A stretch of 64,000 nucleotides of DNA from Sesamum alatum (Eukaryota > Streptophyta > Magnoliopsida > Lamiales > Pedaliaceae): assembly GCA_034509735.1 (NCBI GenBank), contig JACGWO010000011.1, positions 23,792,979-23,856,978 of the forward strand. The letters run 5' to 3'. The position numbers and the translations under genes were made by a program. Shown here in pieces: positions 22,895-34,300 of the stretch; position 1 is the first letter of the stretch; every line of letters starts with the position of its first letter. The notes beneath the pieces were generated by a model. That model was not told the DNA's origin and did not search any database. It was given only the letters and a program-made list of their open reading frames with translations.

Positions 22895-23254
22895 TCAAGA
22901 AGAGGGTCTCTGCAACTCCCCTTGGATGGCCTTGTCAAGCCAAGTCTCGGCATCCTCCATCATCCCTGGGCTGAGTCTGACCATAAGAATGCAAAACTCC
23001 GTCTCGTTGAGCGCCCCGTCTCCGTCTAGGTCGCCTTCTCGTACCATAGCCTCTGCATCGTCTTCACTCATCCCTTGTAATCCTAAAAGCTCACAGTTCT
23101 TCTGCAGACTTGTCGATGTGATCAACCCTTTAGCTGGATCTGCCAGGAGTCGGAACCCACTGCAGAGTTCGGCAACAAACGTATCGACGTCTAGCTTATC
23201 TGCCATCACAGGCAACAAGTCTTGGTATTCTCTGCCATCAACTTTGGTTTCCAT
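22895..23254 (-). CDS. KIC: KIC-like calcium-binding protein (single EF-hand)
   Basis: Single-exon gene of 119 aa. The ATG at 23,254 is the first in frame, because a TGA lies a few codons upstream. The protein matches KIC, the Ca2+ sensor that binds the kinesin-like calmodulin-binding protein KCBP and inhibits its microtubule binding in trichomes (Arabidopsis At2g46600), and its relative PBP1. Visible features are DLLPVMADKLDVDTFVAEL, GFRLLADPAKGLIT, one canonical EF-hand loop at residues 75-86 (DLDGDGALNETE, all ligand positions present) and EFCILMVRLSP. The length fits the family. A TATA box lies ~107 bp upstream of the ATG. It sits tail-to-tail with the RS31-type gene, the same pair of neighbours as in Arabidopsis. 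Target (KCBP versus PINOID) cannot be told from sequence. Confidence 0.92.
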   Translation of the reverse strand: METKVDGREYQDLLPVMADKLDVDTFVAELCSGFRLLADPAKGLITSTSLQKNCELLGLQGMSEDDAEAMVREGDLDGDGALNETEFCILMVRLSPGMMEDAETWLDKAIQGELQRPSS

Positions 23255-23360
23255 TGTTCCTTGTGAAACTGGAAGCAATTCTCAAGAATCAGATGCACCT
23301 TATGAAACTAAACTAATTGAGAGCTGTATATTTCAAAGGGAGAGAAAAACGTGACAGCCC

Positions 23361-23368
23361 TTTATAGG
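23361..23368 (-). promoter_or_regulatory. TATA box of KIC-like gene
   Basis: 'cctataaa' on the minus strand, about 107 bp upstream of the ATG, giving a short leader of roughly 75 bases. Confidence 0.6.
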
Positions 23369-23824
23369 AATAGTTAGGCGATGCCGACCGTGGAATAGAG
23401 GCTAATGCATATGTGCCATCGTCAAATTTATGTGATGTGATTCCATGAAAAATGGACGGCCAAGATTTGGTTCTTGTGTTTTTAATGCGTATCAAGTTGT
23501 CCAAGTCTTGGTACTACATTCTTGGAGTGTTTGATTGATTTCCCATTGGCATTGTATACGGGAATATGGGGTTTTTCCAGGAAGGTGCTTCGTGGGGTAG
23601 AATTATGGGACAATAGGGTGGGTTTGTTTGGACGGATATTAGAGCGTGAGTTGTGTCTCGTGAGGAAACTTGCTTATTTTGTCCGAGTTTATGCTGCTTC
23701 TAGGAAGCTTCCTTCGTCTTGTACTCCATAACTAATTTGCACGACCCACTAAACTATATCATAAATATATGGAATAATTATATTTTTATCTCTTGATCTT
23801 TGGTATACTACCATTGTTTTTTTA
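23369..23824. other. KIC-like upstream region, no other gene
   Basis: A plus-strand ORF at 23,522-23,731 starts with a non-ATG codon and has no family resemblance. I do not support it. Confidence 0.4.
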
Positions 23825-24071
23825 TCTATACTAATATATAAAGAAAAGATATATTTTATTCACAATTAGCGGTTTATGACACCATGACACCAATTTTTTT
23901 TATTATGATAATAATACCCCTAAAATTAGTTTTCTTTTCTTTTCTTTCTTTCTTATTTTTTTTAATGTAATGTGTCGGTTTATATATATATATTTATTTA
24001 TATTTACAATCATTTTAAAGCATGCAATATTATTTTATATGCACACAAGAACGACATGCCACGACGGCTAG
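23825..24071 (+). mobile_element. Intact short Helitron-like element
   Basis: Starts TC ('tctatactaatatataaag') after an A and ends CTAG (24,068-24,071) before a T, exactly the A|TC...CTAG|T signature. Body words 'agcggtttatgacacca' and 'ccaattttttttatta' align with the minus-strand copy at 57,613-57,885. 247 bp, non-coding. A clear 3' hairpin is not obvious, which lowers certainty. Confidence 0.6.
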
Positions 24072-24871
24072 TATAATTATAAAACTACCCATTTCAGTGT
24101 TTTCCGACAAAAAACGCTGCTTGAAAGTGCGAAGTGTGAATAATGCCCCTACTGGTAAAGCCTTTGGTGGGATAAAAAAAAAAAAGATGAAAATACTTTT
24201 TGTTGTGAAACAAATTTGCCCCTATGGGGTGTTGCTGTAATAGCCAAACTTTAGGAGGGGTGTTTGAGTAATATTATGCGGACTAATAATATGACCTCAT
24301 ATTATATTTTTTATCAATTATATTAATTTTTAGTTTAAAATTTTTATAACATTATACTTTTTAATCTTTACAAAATTTCAAATAAAAATCTTCATATTAA
24401 TTAATAAATTTTAAATGAACATAGCTATCCTATTTTATCAATATTTTTTTGTAGAAACTTTATATAAATGATGCGTATCGGAGTCCAGTAACATCACAAG
24501 AATTGAAGAATTTTTCAAAAATTTTAAAATTATCAGAGTGCTAACATGCAAAATATGGGTTAAGATCTAATGATTAAATTAGTAAACGAGTCGATGAAAT
24601 AAAATGAGAAACTCAAGTAAGAACATGATTGGAATGGAACAAATTATGTAATCCAAATATGGAGTGTTGAAATATGAAGAATGAAATTCGTGTAGAGATG
24701 CAAAAAATGGAGAAAAAATTGAGTGGACTTGTTGTGTGTGAGCTTAGTTAGCTTAGTTGCTTGTTGACTTACCTAAACCCTATATACAGGAGTAAGTTTT
24801 GAGAGATTTTGGGATCAATTGGGGGTGATTGAGATATCTCCAAAGTTCTTGGGATGTCTGTTTTCTAGGGA
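24072..24871. other. AT-rich spacer before retroelement
   Basis: Around 24,090-24,270 there are 'gcccctactgg' and 'aggaggggtgttt' blocks resembling decayed TIR repeats. No gene. Confidence 0.35.
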
Positions 24872-25351
24872 TGATGCTGACGTGGGCCCATTTGTCGGGC
24901 CACAACCCAACAAGGTAGGCCAATACTCGCCTAGATGGGCTAGTAAACTATGAGTATTGGATAGGAGGAAGAGGCCCAGCCAAAGGAAGGGCCAAAGAGA
25001 CCCGCCCAAGGTCCTTTAAGGAGATCCGAATCCAACGGCCCCCAGGGCGACATGTAGCAAGTATCCGAGGGGGGATAAGTGTTGTCCGTACATTGGGGGT
25101 TTAGTATAAATAGCCTCATTTATGAAGATTCCAGGTATCTTGTTATTCATTTATTACACTTTCTAACCACCAACGACCTGTGAGTTAGAGCCCCATCTGA
25201 CTTGGGCATTGGAGTGCTAACGTTGGACTCTGACCAACCCCTTCTTCTTGTGCAGATAGTGGCCTCAACCTTCATCTTATTTCCAACAAACCCACACAGG
25301 GCTGACCCGACGATCCACTAGGGTCCGACCTTGCGCTTCATCATTTTTGCG
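24872..25351 (+). mobile_element. Ty3/gypsy LTR (plus orientation)
   Basis: About 480 bp, beginning 'tgatgctgacgtgggccc' and ending before 'ttgcgccgtttgtgagaag', which matches the primer-binding junction of plant Ty3/gypsy elements ('ggcgccgtctgtggga' type). A promoter-like 'agtataaatag' lies at about 25,102. Only one copy is seen in the window; the left border is approximate. Confidence 0.6.
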
Positions 25352-25394
25352 CCGTTTGTGAGAAGTTACCAATATGATCCTTCTTCAAAACTTG

Positions 25395-25970
25395 AAGATG
25401 AGGCTGGAGGGAGCTAAGGGGATGTAGGTAGAAGAACTCCCCAGGGTCTTATGGGCTTATCGCACAACCCTGAGAGTGTCCACTAGCGAAACTCCTTTTT
25501 ACTTGGTGTACGGGTCGGAGGAAGTGATACCGACTGAAATTGAAATGATGACGTTGAGGGGGGAGGCATACGATGCCGAATCAAACAGAAGTGAGACAAC
25601 AACAAACTTGGAAATGATCGATGAAAGGAGGGACCTTGCATATACCCGAACTTTAAGGTTTAAGAGTACGATGATCCAGGCATATAACAAGAGGGTTAAA
25701 GGCCATACTTTTCAGGTCAGGGACTTGGTGTTGAGAAAGGCAGAGGTGTCGAAGCATGTTGGGGAGTTGGACGCTGATTGGGAAGGACCATTCAAAGTAG
25801 TGAAAGTGTGCAAAGGCGGGGAATATATATTACAAGACGCGCAAGGAAATAAATTGCCACGACCTTGGAATGTTGGCAACCTGAGGCATTCTATGCATAG
25901 TCAGGTAATTGCAAATCGTGCAAATTCATATTCTATTTGTATTTGTCCAAAGGGAATATTTTTATATTGA
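25395..25970 (+). pseudogene. Ty3/gypsy integrase C-terminal fragment
   Basis: Translation gives the end of a retrotransposon polyprotein: VEELPRVLWAYRTT, ETPFYLVYGSEEVIPTEI, RVKGHTFQVRDLVLRKAE and DWEGPFKVVKV, then the NVGNLRHSM tail and a stop at 25,970. An in-frame TAG lies at 25,425-25,427. Gag, protease, reverse transcriptase, RNase H and the integrase catalytic core are all missing: the LTR and leader run directly into this tail, so an internal deletion of several kilobases happened between about 25,375 and 25,395. The product would lack the DDE core and be inactive. Belongs to plant endogenous retroelement debris. Confidence 0.85.
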
Positions 25971-26059
25971 CACCTCCTTTTTGTTTTGGATGTCGGGGCA
26001 TATACACGTAAGGATGGTGCACACCTAGTGTAACTATGTTGATTCATAATAAAACATCC

Positions 26060-26500
26060 CGTTTAAGCGAAAAGATTATCAATAGCGAGCACAAGTTGGA
26101 TCGACTGAAACCTCTTGAGATTATCAATAACAACCACCGGTCGGATCGACTTAAACCTCTTAAGGTTTCAATAGCGACCGTAGGTCGGATCGACTTAAAC
26201 CTTTTAAGGTTATCAATACGACCATAGGTCGGATCGACTTAAACCTCTTAAGGTTATCAATAACGACCACAGGTCGGATCGATGTGAACCTCTTAAGGTT
26301 ATCAATAGCGACCATAGGTAGGATCAACTTAAACCTCTTAAAGTTATCAATAGTGACCACAGGTTGGTTCGACGTGAACCTCTTAAGGTTATCATTAGCG
26401 ACCACATGTCAGATCGACTTAAACCTCTTAAGATTATCAATAGCGACCACAAGTCGAATCGACGTGAACCTCCTAAGGTTATCAATAGTGACGAAAACCC
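26060..26500 (+). repeat. ~45-bp tandem array (9-10 copies)
   Basis: Units contain 'aggtcggatcgact', 'aaacctcttaagg' and 'ttatcaatagcgacca'. From about the fifth unit, copies alternate between 'cgacttaaacc' and 'cgacgtgaacc', so the later array is built of ~90-bp dimers. Lies between the integrase tail and the antisense ORF, where Tat-lineage elements commonly carry tandem repeats. Short ORFs inside it are only translations of the repeat. Confidence 0.85.
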
Positions 26501-26932
26501 TTAAAGGGTATTCAAAGCGACATTGAATCAAAAGGACCTAAAGTCCTTGAAGGTTCTTTAAGGTGTTATTTGTTCTTATGGATGTTCGGAAAGCTGTCAC
26601 TTAGAATTAACGAATGGTAATTCTAGTTCTTTCAATCGTTCACATTATTAAGAACTATACATCGGGACCACAAGCCCTCGAGTTAATCCCATAGACGGAA
26701 ATTATGAGGACAAAATGTAAAATGCAACACCACAAAGTACATGTTCTGCCGTCGAGCAAATATAAAATTCAGTTATGCGAGAGACAAAGGAAAGTAATTG
26801 TTAATTCAAAACAAAGACATTAATTTGATTCTCAAATTAAAAGTAAGCATCGGATTACAAAAACAGGGTGCAAGTGATTATTCACAAACCGCAACCCTTG
26901 CAGAAGTCAACAACTATTAAAGCTTCAAACAA

Positions 26933-28250
26933 TTATGTTGAGGGTTGGGTAGTCGACGAAGTAGCAGCGCCAGGAGTCGGGGCAGTTGGAAGGCCAGCTA
27001 ATTCTGTGAATTTATGACCAGCAAAGTTAGCAAGAGCCGCCTTCGGGAAGTCGTTCAGGTTGCGATCCATGAAGAAGCTCACCTTGGTAGGATTGAGTTG
27101 TCCCTTAAGAGCTTTCAGAAGGGTCAGCTAATCCAGACACTTGTAGAAACTAATAAAACCTTCACTCGCGGCCCTCTTCATGTAACAACCTCAAAATTAG
27201 GAGATTTCATGAAGTCACGAGCACCCGGCATATGGCATCCTTCAAAGCCTATTGATATTCCGTAGAATTTAAATACTCTTCCTTGCCTTTAGCGACCCAG
27301 GAGGCGAAGGCTTGTGCTTCACGAGCGCGAACACAATCCAATTCCGGTTTTAGAAAGGTGACCTCAGCTAGTGTAGTGTCACGAGCACTGTCAGCATCTT
27401 TGAGGTCTTGCTGTGTTGTCGCCCAATCTTTTTTAAGGTCCTGAATGACCTGATCCTTGGAGGTCAGTTGGCTTTGCAAGTCAGCATCAACTACTTCTTT
27501 GTCGGCCTTCAAGGTCTCATTATCAGCCTCGATAGATACAACCCACTCTTGGATCTCGCGATCGTATCTCCAATATGAACATTGTAAAGTTAAGGCATGC
27601 AGAACATCTATTAGCTAAGAGGGGGAATGATGGGATGAGTAACGAAAGGGGGGGAGGGGGGAGGGGAAAGGAAAATAAAATAAGGCAAACAACAAAAACT
27701 TTACATGATGATGAAGGTGGACTTTGACCTGCTCTAGCCAAGCATGGTGAAGGCAAGGTAGGAGACAAGCCATGTATAATTCAAAAGAAACCTCCCCGAT
27801 CAATGCATACTGAGCTATTTGCAGACACCTACCAGTCATGGTTCAAAGGAGCTTCATCGGGGGAAAGTTGAGTATTAACCTTGAGGACTTCACGAATTTC
27901 AACCCTCGTTTCAAGCGGCGATAACAAACCTCTAACAGACGTTGTGCTTTAGTAGTCTTAACCTAGCTCATTTGGGTAAAAGCTTCACCCACCACGTACA
28001 TCGAAGATTGGGGTTCGTCAAGGACCTCCTCCCTAGTCTCCTCGACGACTTATTTCCCCTTATGTTTCCTTCTCGAATCCCCAACAGCCACAGAAGCTCG
28101 ACCCTTAGAAGGGTCTACATCGGTACCCCCGACCACTTTAGGTTGGGAACGATGAGTTGAGGTTCTTTTTAGGGCAGGAACCACATTGGAATAATCACAC
28201 GAAGGCTGTTTTCCCTTGGATGACCTGTCCACGGCTTGGGGCTCAACTTC
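26933..28250 (-). pseudogene. Antisense coiled-coil ORF of a Tat-like retroelement, broken
   Basis: Minus-strand protein-like sequence in several frames. An N-terminal basic part (28,232-28,050) contains KRTSTHRSQPKVVGG and SRRKHKGK. A coiled-coil part (27,512-27,249) contains DLQSQLTSKDQVIQDLKKDW with heptad-like spacing. The C-terminal part (about 27,085-26,933) contains FFMDRNLNDFPKAALANFAG, ends in a Ser/Thr/Pro-rich tail and stops at 26,933. Plant Tat/Grande-type Ty3/gypsy elements carry an antisense ORF between integrase and the 3' LTR, and the position and orientation relative to the integrase tail at 25.4-25.97 kb fit that. The alternative is that it is a sense ORF of the minus-strand element at 28.4-30.4 kb. 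No function is established; frameshifts make this copy non-coding. Confidence 0.55.
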
Positions 28251-28261
28251 ACCATGATGCT

Positions 28262-28440
28262 TGACCTTAGACTTGGGCTCCTGCCTGGTGGCTGAACTTA
28301 TTCTGAGAGGGCTCCGGCCAGGGGGCAGAACTTATTCTGAGAAGTCTCCTGCCTAGGGGCAAGACATATTCTGAGGGCGCTCCTGCCAAGGGGCCAGACT
28401 TACTCTGAGGGAGCTCCTTCCTGGGGCAGGACTTTTTGTG
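28262..28440. repeat. ~43-bp imperfect minisatellite at element junction
   Basis: Four to five units carrying 'gacttattctgag', 'ggctcctgcc' and 'aggggc' words. It joins the antisense ORF (left) to the truncated gag (right), so it marks or created the recombination junction. Confidence 0.65.
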
Positions 28441-29400
28441 GCTCCATGGAGGAGGGCTTATTCCTCGAAATCTGCATGGAACATGGTCTTATCCTCATAT
28501 TCATTGTATTTTTCACCAAGGACCTCGTTTTTTTACTCCCTAGACTCCTCCAGGTTAATGTACTTTTCAGTTCGGGTTAGGAGATTGTCAAAATTGAGAG
28601 CAGGCTTATTGGCTAAGGACTTGAAAAAAATCCCCATCTTGTAATCCCTACGTAAAAGCACAAGTTAATACATCAGAGGTAGCAGAAGGGACCTCTAGGG
28701 CTACTAAGTTAAAATGTTGGAGATACTCCCTCAAAGATTCTCCTTCTTCTTGTTGCATAGAAAAAAAGTCTCATCATTGTCTTCTGGCGTCGTCTACTAC
28801 AGACAAATTGATGCAAAAAGAGAGCAGAATTCTCTGAATGATCGGATTGATCCTGTGGGAAATTGATTGAACCACTGCTGGGCTGATTGTGTAAAGGTAG
28901 TTAGGAACACACGACACTTGACCCCAGCGATATAACGGTGGAGAAGGGCAATATTCTCAAAGTAAGATAGGTGCTCATGAGAATCCGTGGTGCCATCGTA
29001 TTCCGGCAGATTGGGCTCCTTCCAGTTGAGGAGGAGCTCATCTGCAAGGATTTCTTCGTTGAAAGGGGTGCCCTCTTATTCCCCCAGGGGGACCCCTAAG
29101 ACATATCTCTGCAGGTCTAGGAGTTCCCGCTGAAGTTTATAAATGCGCGCCTCTCAGTCTCTAGGGGCACCTTTCTGTGGGGGCGGGTACTCCAAACTTC
29201 TCCCTGAGGGGACGTCCTGCTGTAAGGTTCCCTGTACATTAAAAGTTGAGTTAGTAGGGACATTAGCATTAAGTAAAGATAACGTTGGGGCTGCTAATGT
29301 CGGGCCCTGAATGGAGGTAGTAATCATTTGCTGGAGGGCCTCTTGCGTGAGGGGGATCGTCCTCCCGGAGGAGGTACTCAATGAGGCGTTAACTCCGGTG
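28441..29400 (-). pseudogene. Ty3/gypsy gag, truncated and with stops
   Basis: Minus-strand reading gives a plant Ty3/gypsy gag N-terminal half: SGRTIPLTQEALQQMITTS near 29,370, ELLLNWKEPNLPEYDGTTD near 29,030, HLSYFENIALLHRYIAGV near 28,950, then QQWFNQFPTGSIRSFREF, EEGESLREYLQHFN and FFKSLANKPALNFDNLL down to about 28,570. Stops and small frame changes interrupt it. It ends at the minisatellite near 28,440, so nucleocapsid, protease and pol are gone. The LTR at 29,455-30,414 is its 5' LTR. Inactive remnant. Confidence 0.8.
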
Positions 29401-29454
29401 TTGGTAGCTTCCAGTTCTCACGTTTCAGCTCTGTGTTCCCACAGACGGTGCCAA

Positions 29455-30414
29455 TGAAGCGAGCAAGAATATGGTGCTCGATCCAGTTAGAGTGTAAAAT
29501 AATGAAGTAAAATGCAAGGAAATAAAAGAGTAAAAATGGGAGTGTTATTCCTCGTTTTGCATGTATAAATGAGCTATTGATGTTGAAATCAAGCTCTAAG
29601 TATGAATTACAAGTGTTCCTTCAAGCTAAAGTTGTAGCATGAAGGTGAAAGTTGGAGAATATAGGCTCAAGTTGTCAGAATGAGGGTAAAAACTTGTCTT
29701 CTCCTGCTGGGAGAGGTCTCTATTTATAGACAACATTTAGTTGGTTGGCGAAATCACGGATTTCGGAGAGCATGATATCAAAGTTTTTAGATAATGTTGC
29801 ATCCTACTTAGATTTGGTGGAGAGCCCCTAGCTGTTGGAGGATCCTCCCCCCCTGGATTTGGGGAGGGCATTTGGAGACCCACGATTCTCTGGGGGCAGT
29901 TGGAGTCTACTACTGATACTTGGATGCCTTCCCGAATTTTTAGGAAGCAGTTGAGGAGATGAGCTGGAGTCTAAACTTTTAGAGTTTATAGTACTTCTCT
30001 CCTGGAGGCGCCAAGTGTCTCCGAGGGGGCTGTTGGTCCCTTTCCAATTCTGTCAGGGGTGCCTGCAGAGATCCTACGTGGATGCCACCTAGGTGATCCT
30101 CGTTGACACTATGTGAGAGGATCTTTGACTTTGGCTGGGGGATTTGAAGTTCCTAAGCTTCCTTGTGGGTCTGTGAGGCCTTATTGGATCAGGACCCTCT
30201 TAAATTTGGGCTGATTGGAATTCTGGCCAATTTATTTTCTGGGGGGATCTATCGGACTCCTCGGGGCTCTACTTGGACTGGGCTTGCTGGGGGCACGAAT
30301 TGAGTCCCGTTGGGGGCCATATGGGACCTTGCATTCCTCTGGGCTTGTGTGATCTTGTTTTTTTTTTTTTTTGGGCCATTTAGGCCTCTTTGGGACAGCC
30401 CATTTTTGTGTACA
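29455..30414 (-). mobile_element. Ty3/gypsy 5' LTR (minus orientation)
   Basis: In minus orientation it begins TGTACACAAAAATGG (30,414) and ends ...CTTCA immediately before 'ttggcaccgtctgtggga', the primer-binding junction at 29,433-29,454. About 960 bp and different in sequence from the plus-strand LTR at 24,872, so a second element. No partner LTR is visible in the window. Confidence 0.65.
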
Positions 30415-30919
30415 TCATACTTATTGAATGAATATATGAGAGGACATGCAACACACACATACACCAACTTAAGTGATAGTAGGCGATAATGACAATGGGC
30501 GACGAGAAGGGCAAGAGAGGGCGTGGAGACAATTGTGTGCGGAGGAGGCAACAACGACGACAACAACAAAAAAAAGGAAAAAATAATATTTTATTAAATA
30601 TATTAATTACTAAATATTTATTAAAATAATAATTTACTAGTTTTAATAAAATTTATATAAAATACAAATATTATTTTAAATTATAATTCCTTAATTTTAG
30701 TGAATTTTAATTATAAACAAAAAATAGCAGATAGTAAATAATGACTAATATAAAAAATTAATTTGATTTTCTTAAAAAATTAAAAAATGCAATGTTATGA
30801 CATTTAGTTTTAATTAAAAATTTATGTGGGGTTATATTGCTCTTCCCTAAAATATTACTCTGACAACCCTCTAAATTTTGATAATTAAAAAAACACCTCC
30901 TGGGAGCATTATGGTCATA
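30415..30919. other. AT-rich spacer between retroelement and MULE
   Basis: Very AT-rich (30,570-30,830) and without gene content. Confidence 0.45.
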
Positions 30920-31337
30920 AAAAATCAGGACAAAATTGCAAATTAGTCCTGTAAGTATAGGGGTGGCAAAATAGTAAGTACTGAATTGACAATTTTAGTC
31001 CTCTAAGTTAATCTTGTAGCAATTTTGGTCTTTCTGACAAAAAATTCCCTAATTAATGCTGGACAAATTGGGGCTTAGGGTTTCGACTGTCAAGTAGACT
31101 GAAATATGTAACGTGACATTCGATGTGGCTTAGTCATTCAAATAGGCGAGAAATGCACCATGTAGGAATCATGTGTGCGGTCAAATTGGGGATTAGTTTG
31201 CCTAAATACATGCAAAACACACAAATCCAAAGAACCCTAAAATCGTGTTTCCACCGAAACCACGACATCCAAAATCAATTGATGAAAGAGGGTTGAAATT
31301 GTGTGTTTTTCTGTAGAGGAGAAAAGAACGATCCTCG

Positions 31338-34300
31338 GAATGTCTCTACGGGACCCTAAGTATAATGATTTTCCCCCCACCTCCGTACGGTAAGATTTCT
31401 AAACTTTTGAAATGGGTTAGTTTCTGAGTTTTGTTTGTATTCCATGAAAGTTTCTGGGTTGGTGTGATACATGCGTATTTTATTTCCTTGTGATAGTTTA
31501 TACTATATAATATATGAAGTAGGGGTCCATGGGCAGAAAATGGTCTGTGGTACCAAGGTGTCTGAGTTTTGTTTTTTTTATTGTTGCTTCGTTTTCGGAC
31601 ATATGGCCCCAACACCCTTAGACATTATGCACTGTTATGTTTTGTATGTATGAGATTTCTGGCATTTTTTTTTAATTAGGTAAATATTAACTATTTTCTG
31701 TAAAAAAAAAATTCTTTTAAAGATAATAATGATGGTATGTTGGAAACTATCACATTGCTTTTTTGGGGGAATTTATTGTACAAGTTCAATTATGTAGATG
31801 TGTATGAGTTGTCTATTACTGAACTGAATAGAATGGCTGAGGAGGTTGGTTTTCGGGGTAATAGAACATATTATGTCGGGGGGAGGGGGGATGTGTATTA
31901 CAGGGTAAGTAGTGATCAGGTCTTGTTTGATATTTGGCGTGGACAACCCCCTACAGATGAAATTAATATATATGTTGAAATTGATGGCACTGTAATGGGT
32001 GGTGAAGATAAATGACACAATTGAATCTGAGGACTTTAATGATAGTGATTTTGACATGAAAATTGATTATGATCAACCTGAAATAACTAGGGAGGGTAGT
32101 GATGATGTGAGTCTGGAAAAAAAAAAATAGAAAGAGAAGTGGAGGAGATGAATATGAAAGAGGCCACAGATAAAAATGAAGAGAGTGAAGAAGATAGCAA
32201 TGAAGAGGGTGAAGAAGATATTGTTGGGAGGAGTGATGAGTTTGAAAGCCATAAAGGGTCTGATGAAGAGGAGTTGAGAGAAAAACATATTGTCTTCAAT
32301 CATGTAGAACAGTATGATCCTACCTTTGAATTAGGTATGATCTTTAGTACTAAAATCGAGTTTAGGAATGCAGTGCGTAGTCATGTAATAAAACAAGAAG
32401 ACATTTGAGAATTACAAAAAATGATAAAATCAGAGTGTATGCTAAGTGTGGTAACGATAATTGTCAAAGGAGAATACATGCACACAAGGTTATTGATGAA
32501 TGCACTTTTCAAATAAGAGAATATAATTCCAAACACACTTGTGGGAGGGACTACCATGTGAGAAATACGAAATCGAAGTGGCTTGTAGATAGATATATTA
32601 AACAAAAAATAGAAGTGATTCAAAAAGAAATGTCAATGGCTTTAGAATTGAGGTAATCCAAGATTTGCGAATCAATGTGTCATGGGATCAGGCACACAGA
32701 GCGAAAAGAAATGCACTAAAAACCATTGAGGGCAGTCCAGATGCCCAGTATTCCATGCTGCAAGATTATGCCAATGAATTGAGAAGAAGTAATCCAAATT
32801 CTACTGTGATTTTAGGGATGACTCCTGATCAGAAGTTTGAAAAATTCTATGTTTGTTTTCCTACCTTGAAGTCAGGCTTTAATGGGGGGTGTAGGCATAT
32901 GGTTGGGGTTGATGGGTGTCATCTCAAGGGTCCTTTTGGAGGGATTTTATTAATTGTAGTAGGAATAGACCCCAACAATAATACATATCCAGTGGCATAC
33001 GTTTTAGTAGCAAAAGAAATGAGGGTCACTTGGGATTGGTTTTTGACACTATTGAGGTCTGATTTGGTGTGATTAGATATGATGAGTGGTGTTTCATCTC
33101 AAATAAGCAGAAGGGCTTGGTGCAGGCATTTGAGGAGGTATTTCCTAATGCAGACCACATGTTCTGTGTTGCTGAATGGTTTGAAGATAAACCACCCACT
33201 GAATGGAGTAGATCACATTTCAGACCTGACTTCAAGTGTGATGTCTTGTTGAATAATTGTTGTGAAACATTTAACTCTAATGATTTGGAGGCAAGGAGAA
33301 GCCTATTGCCACAATGCTCGAATGGATCAGAGAATATTTAATGAGAAGACTTTAGGAGAATAGGGACGGGGCAGAAAAATGGACTGGTGTGTTATGTCCT
33401 AAGATAAAAAGAAAATTGTGGAGAAGAATATGGAAATATCTGTAGATTGTATCCCCATCAAAGCTCACTCATTCCATTTTCAACTTAGCTGTTTTGATGG
33501 TTCATAGCACTCGGTGGATTTGCAGCTTAAATGTTGTTCATGTAAAAAGTAGGATTTGAATGGCATCCCATGTAAACATGTATGTAGTGCCATACTGTGC
33601 AAAGATGATGATCCAATTGAATATGTGCATGAATGCTACTTAGTGGCCACATATAGGAGTGTGTATAAGCCTGGAGTTATGCCAGTTGTTGGCAGACATG
33701 AATGGGTTGGGACAAATGACATCCCTCATTTGCCACCTAATTTGGTAGGGAGGTTGGTAGACCACCTAAATCCAGGAGGAGGGAACCTGATGAGGTGGTG
33801 CTGAAACAAAAAAAATAGAGGAAAAGGCAAGCCACAAAACAGGTTAAAGAGGGTGCAGGCCACAGTGAAGTGCAACAAATGTGGTGAAGAGAAACACAAT
33901 GCTAGAAGATATCCATTGAAGAAGCAAACAGACTTAGAATTTGTTGATGCATTCAGTCAAGTAACACAAGAAATCACATCTCCAGATTCTCATGCAAGAA
34001 AAATATAGAAGGTTGAAATCAGTTATAGTTTTCATTCCATTGGTATGCTTATTAATGAACGTTTCATTTCACAGTAACAAAGGCACCAAAACAATCAACT
34101 GACAGAGGTATTAAAATAGACCATTTGGCAAACAACCCAATAGTGAGTAATCATGAATTACTTTGTCAATATTTGTTCTAGTTATATGATCACTAATATT
34201 AGTACTTGGTTGTTTAGGATGTGCAAGGACAACCCAATGATCCACATGCAAGTGTACTGTCTAATCTAAGCCAAGAGACTGCATCAGTATTAAGTAATTT

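Noticed and set aside
23522..23731. 69-aa ORF upstream of KIC-like gene
   Set aside because: Non-ATG start and no recognisable motif.
26060..26500. Possible CRISPR array
   Set aside because: Units are contiguous with no unique spacers, and the window is plant nuclear DNA.
26036..26526. Overlapping ORFs on both strands
   Set aside because: Translations of the ~45-bp tandem array.
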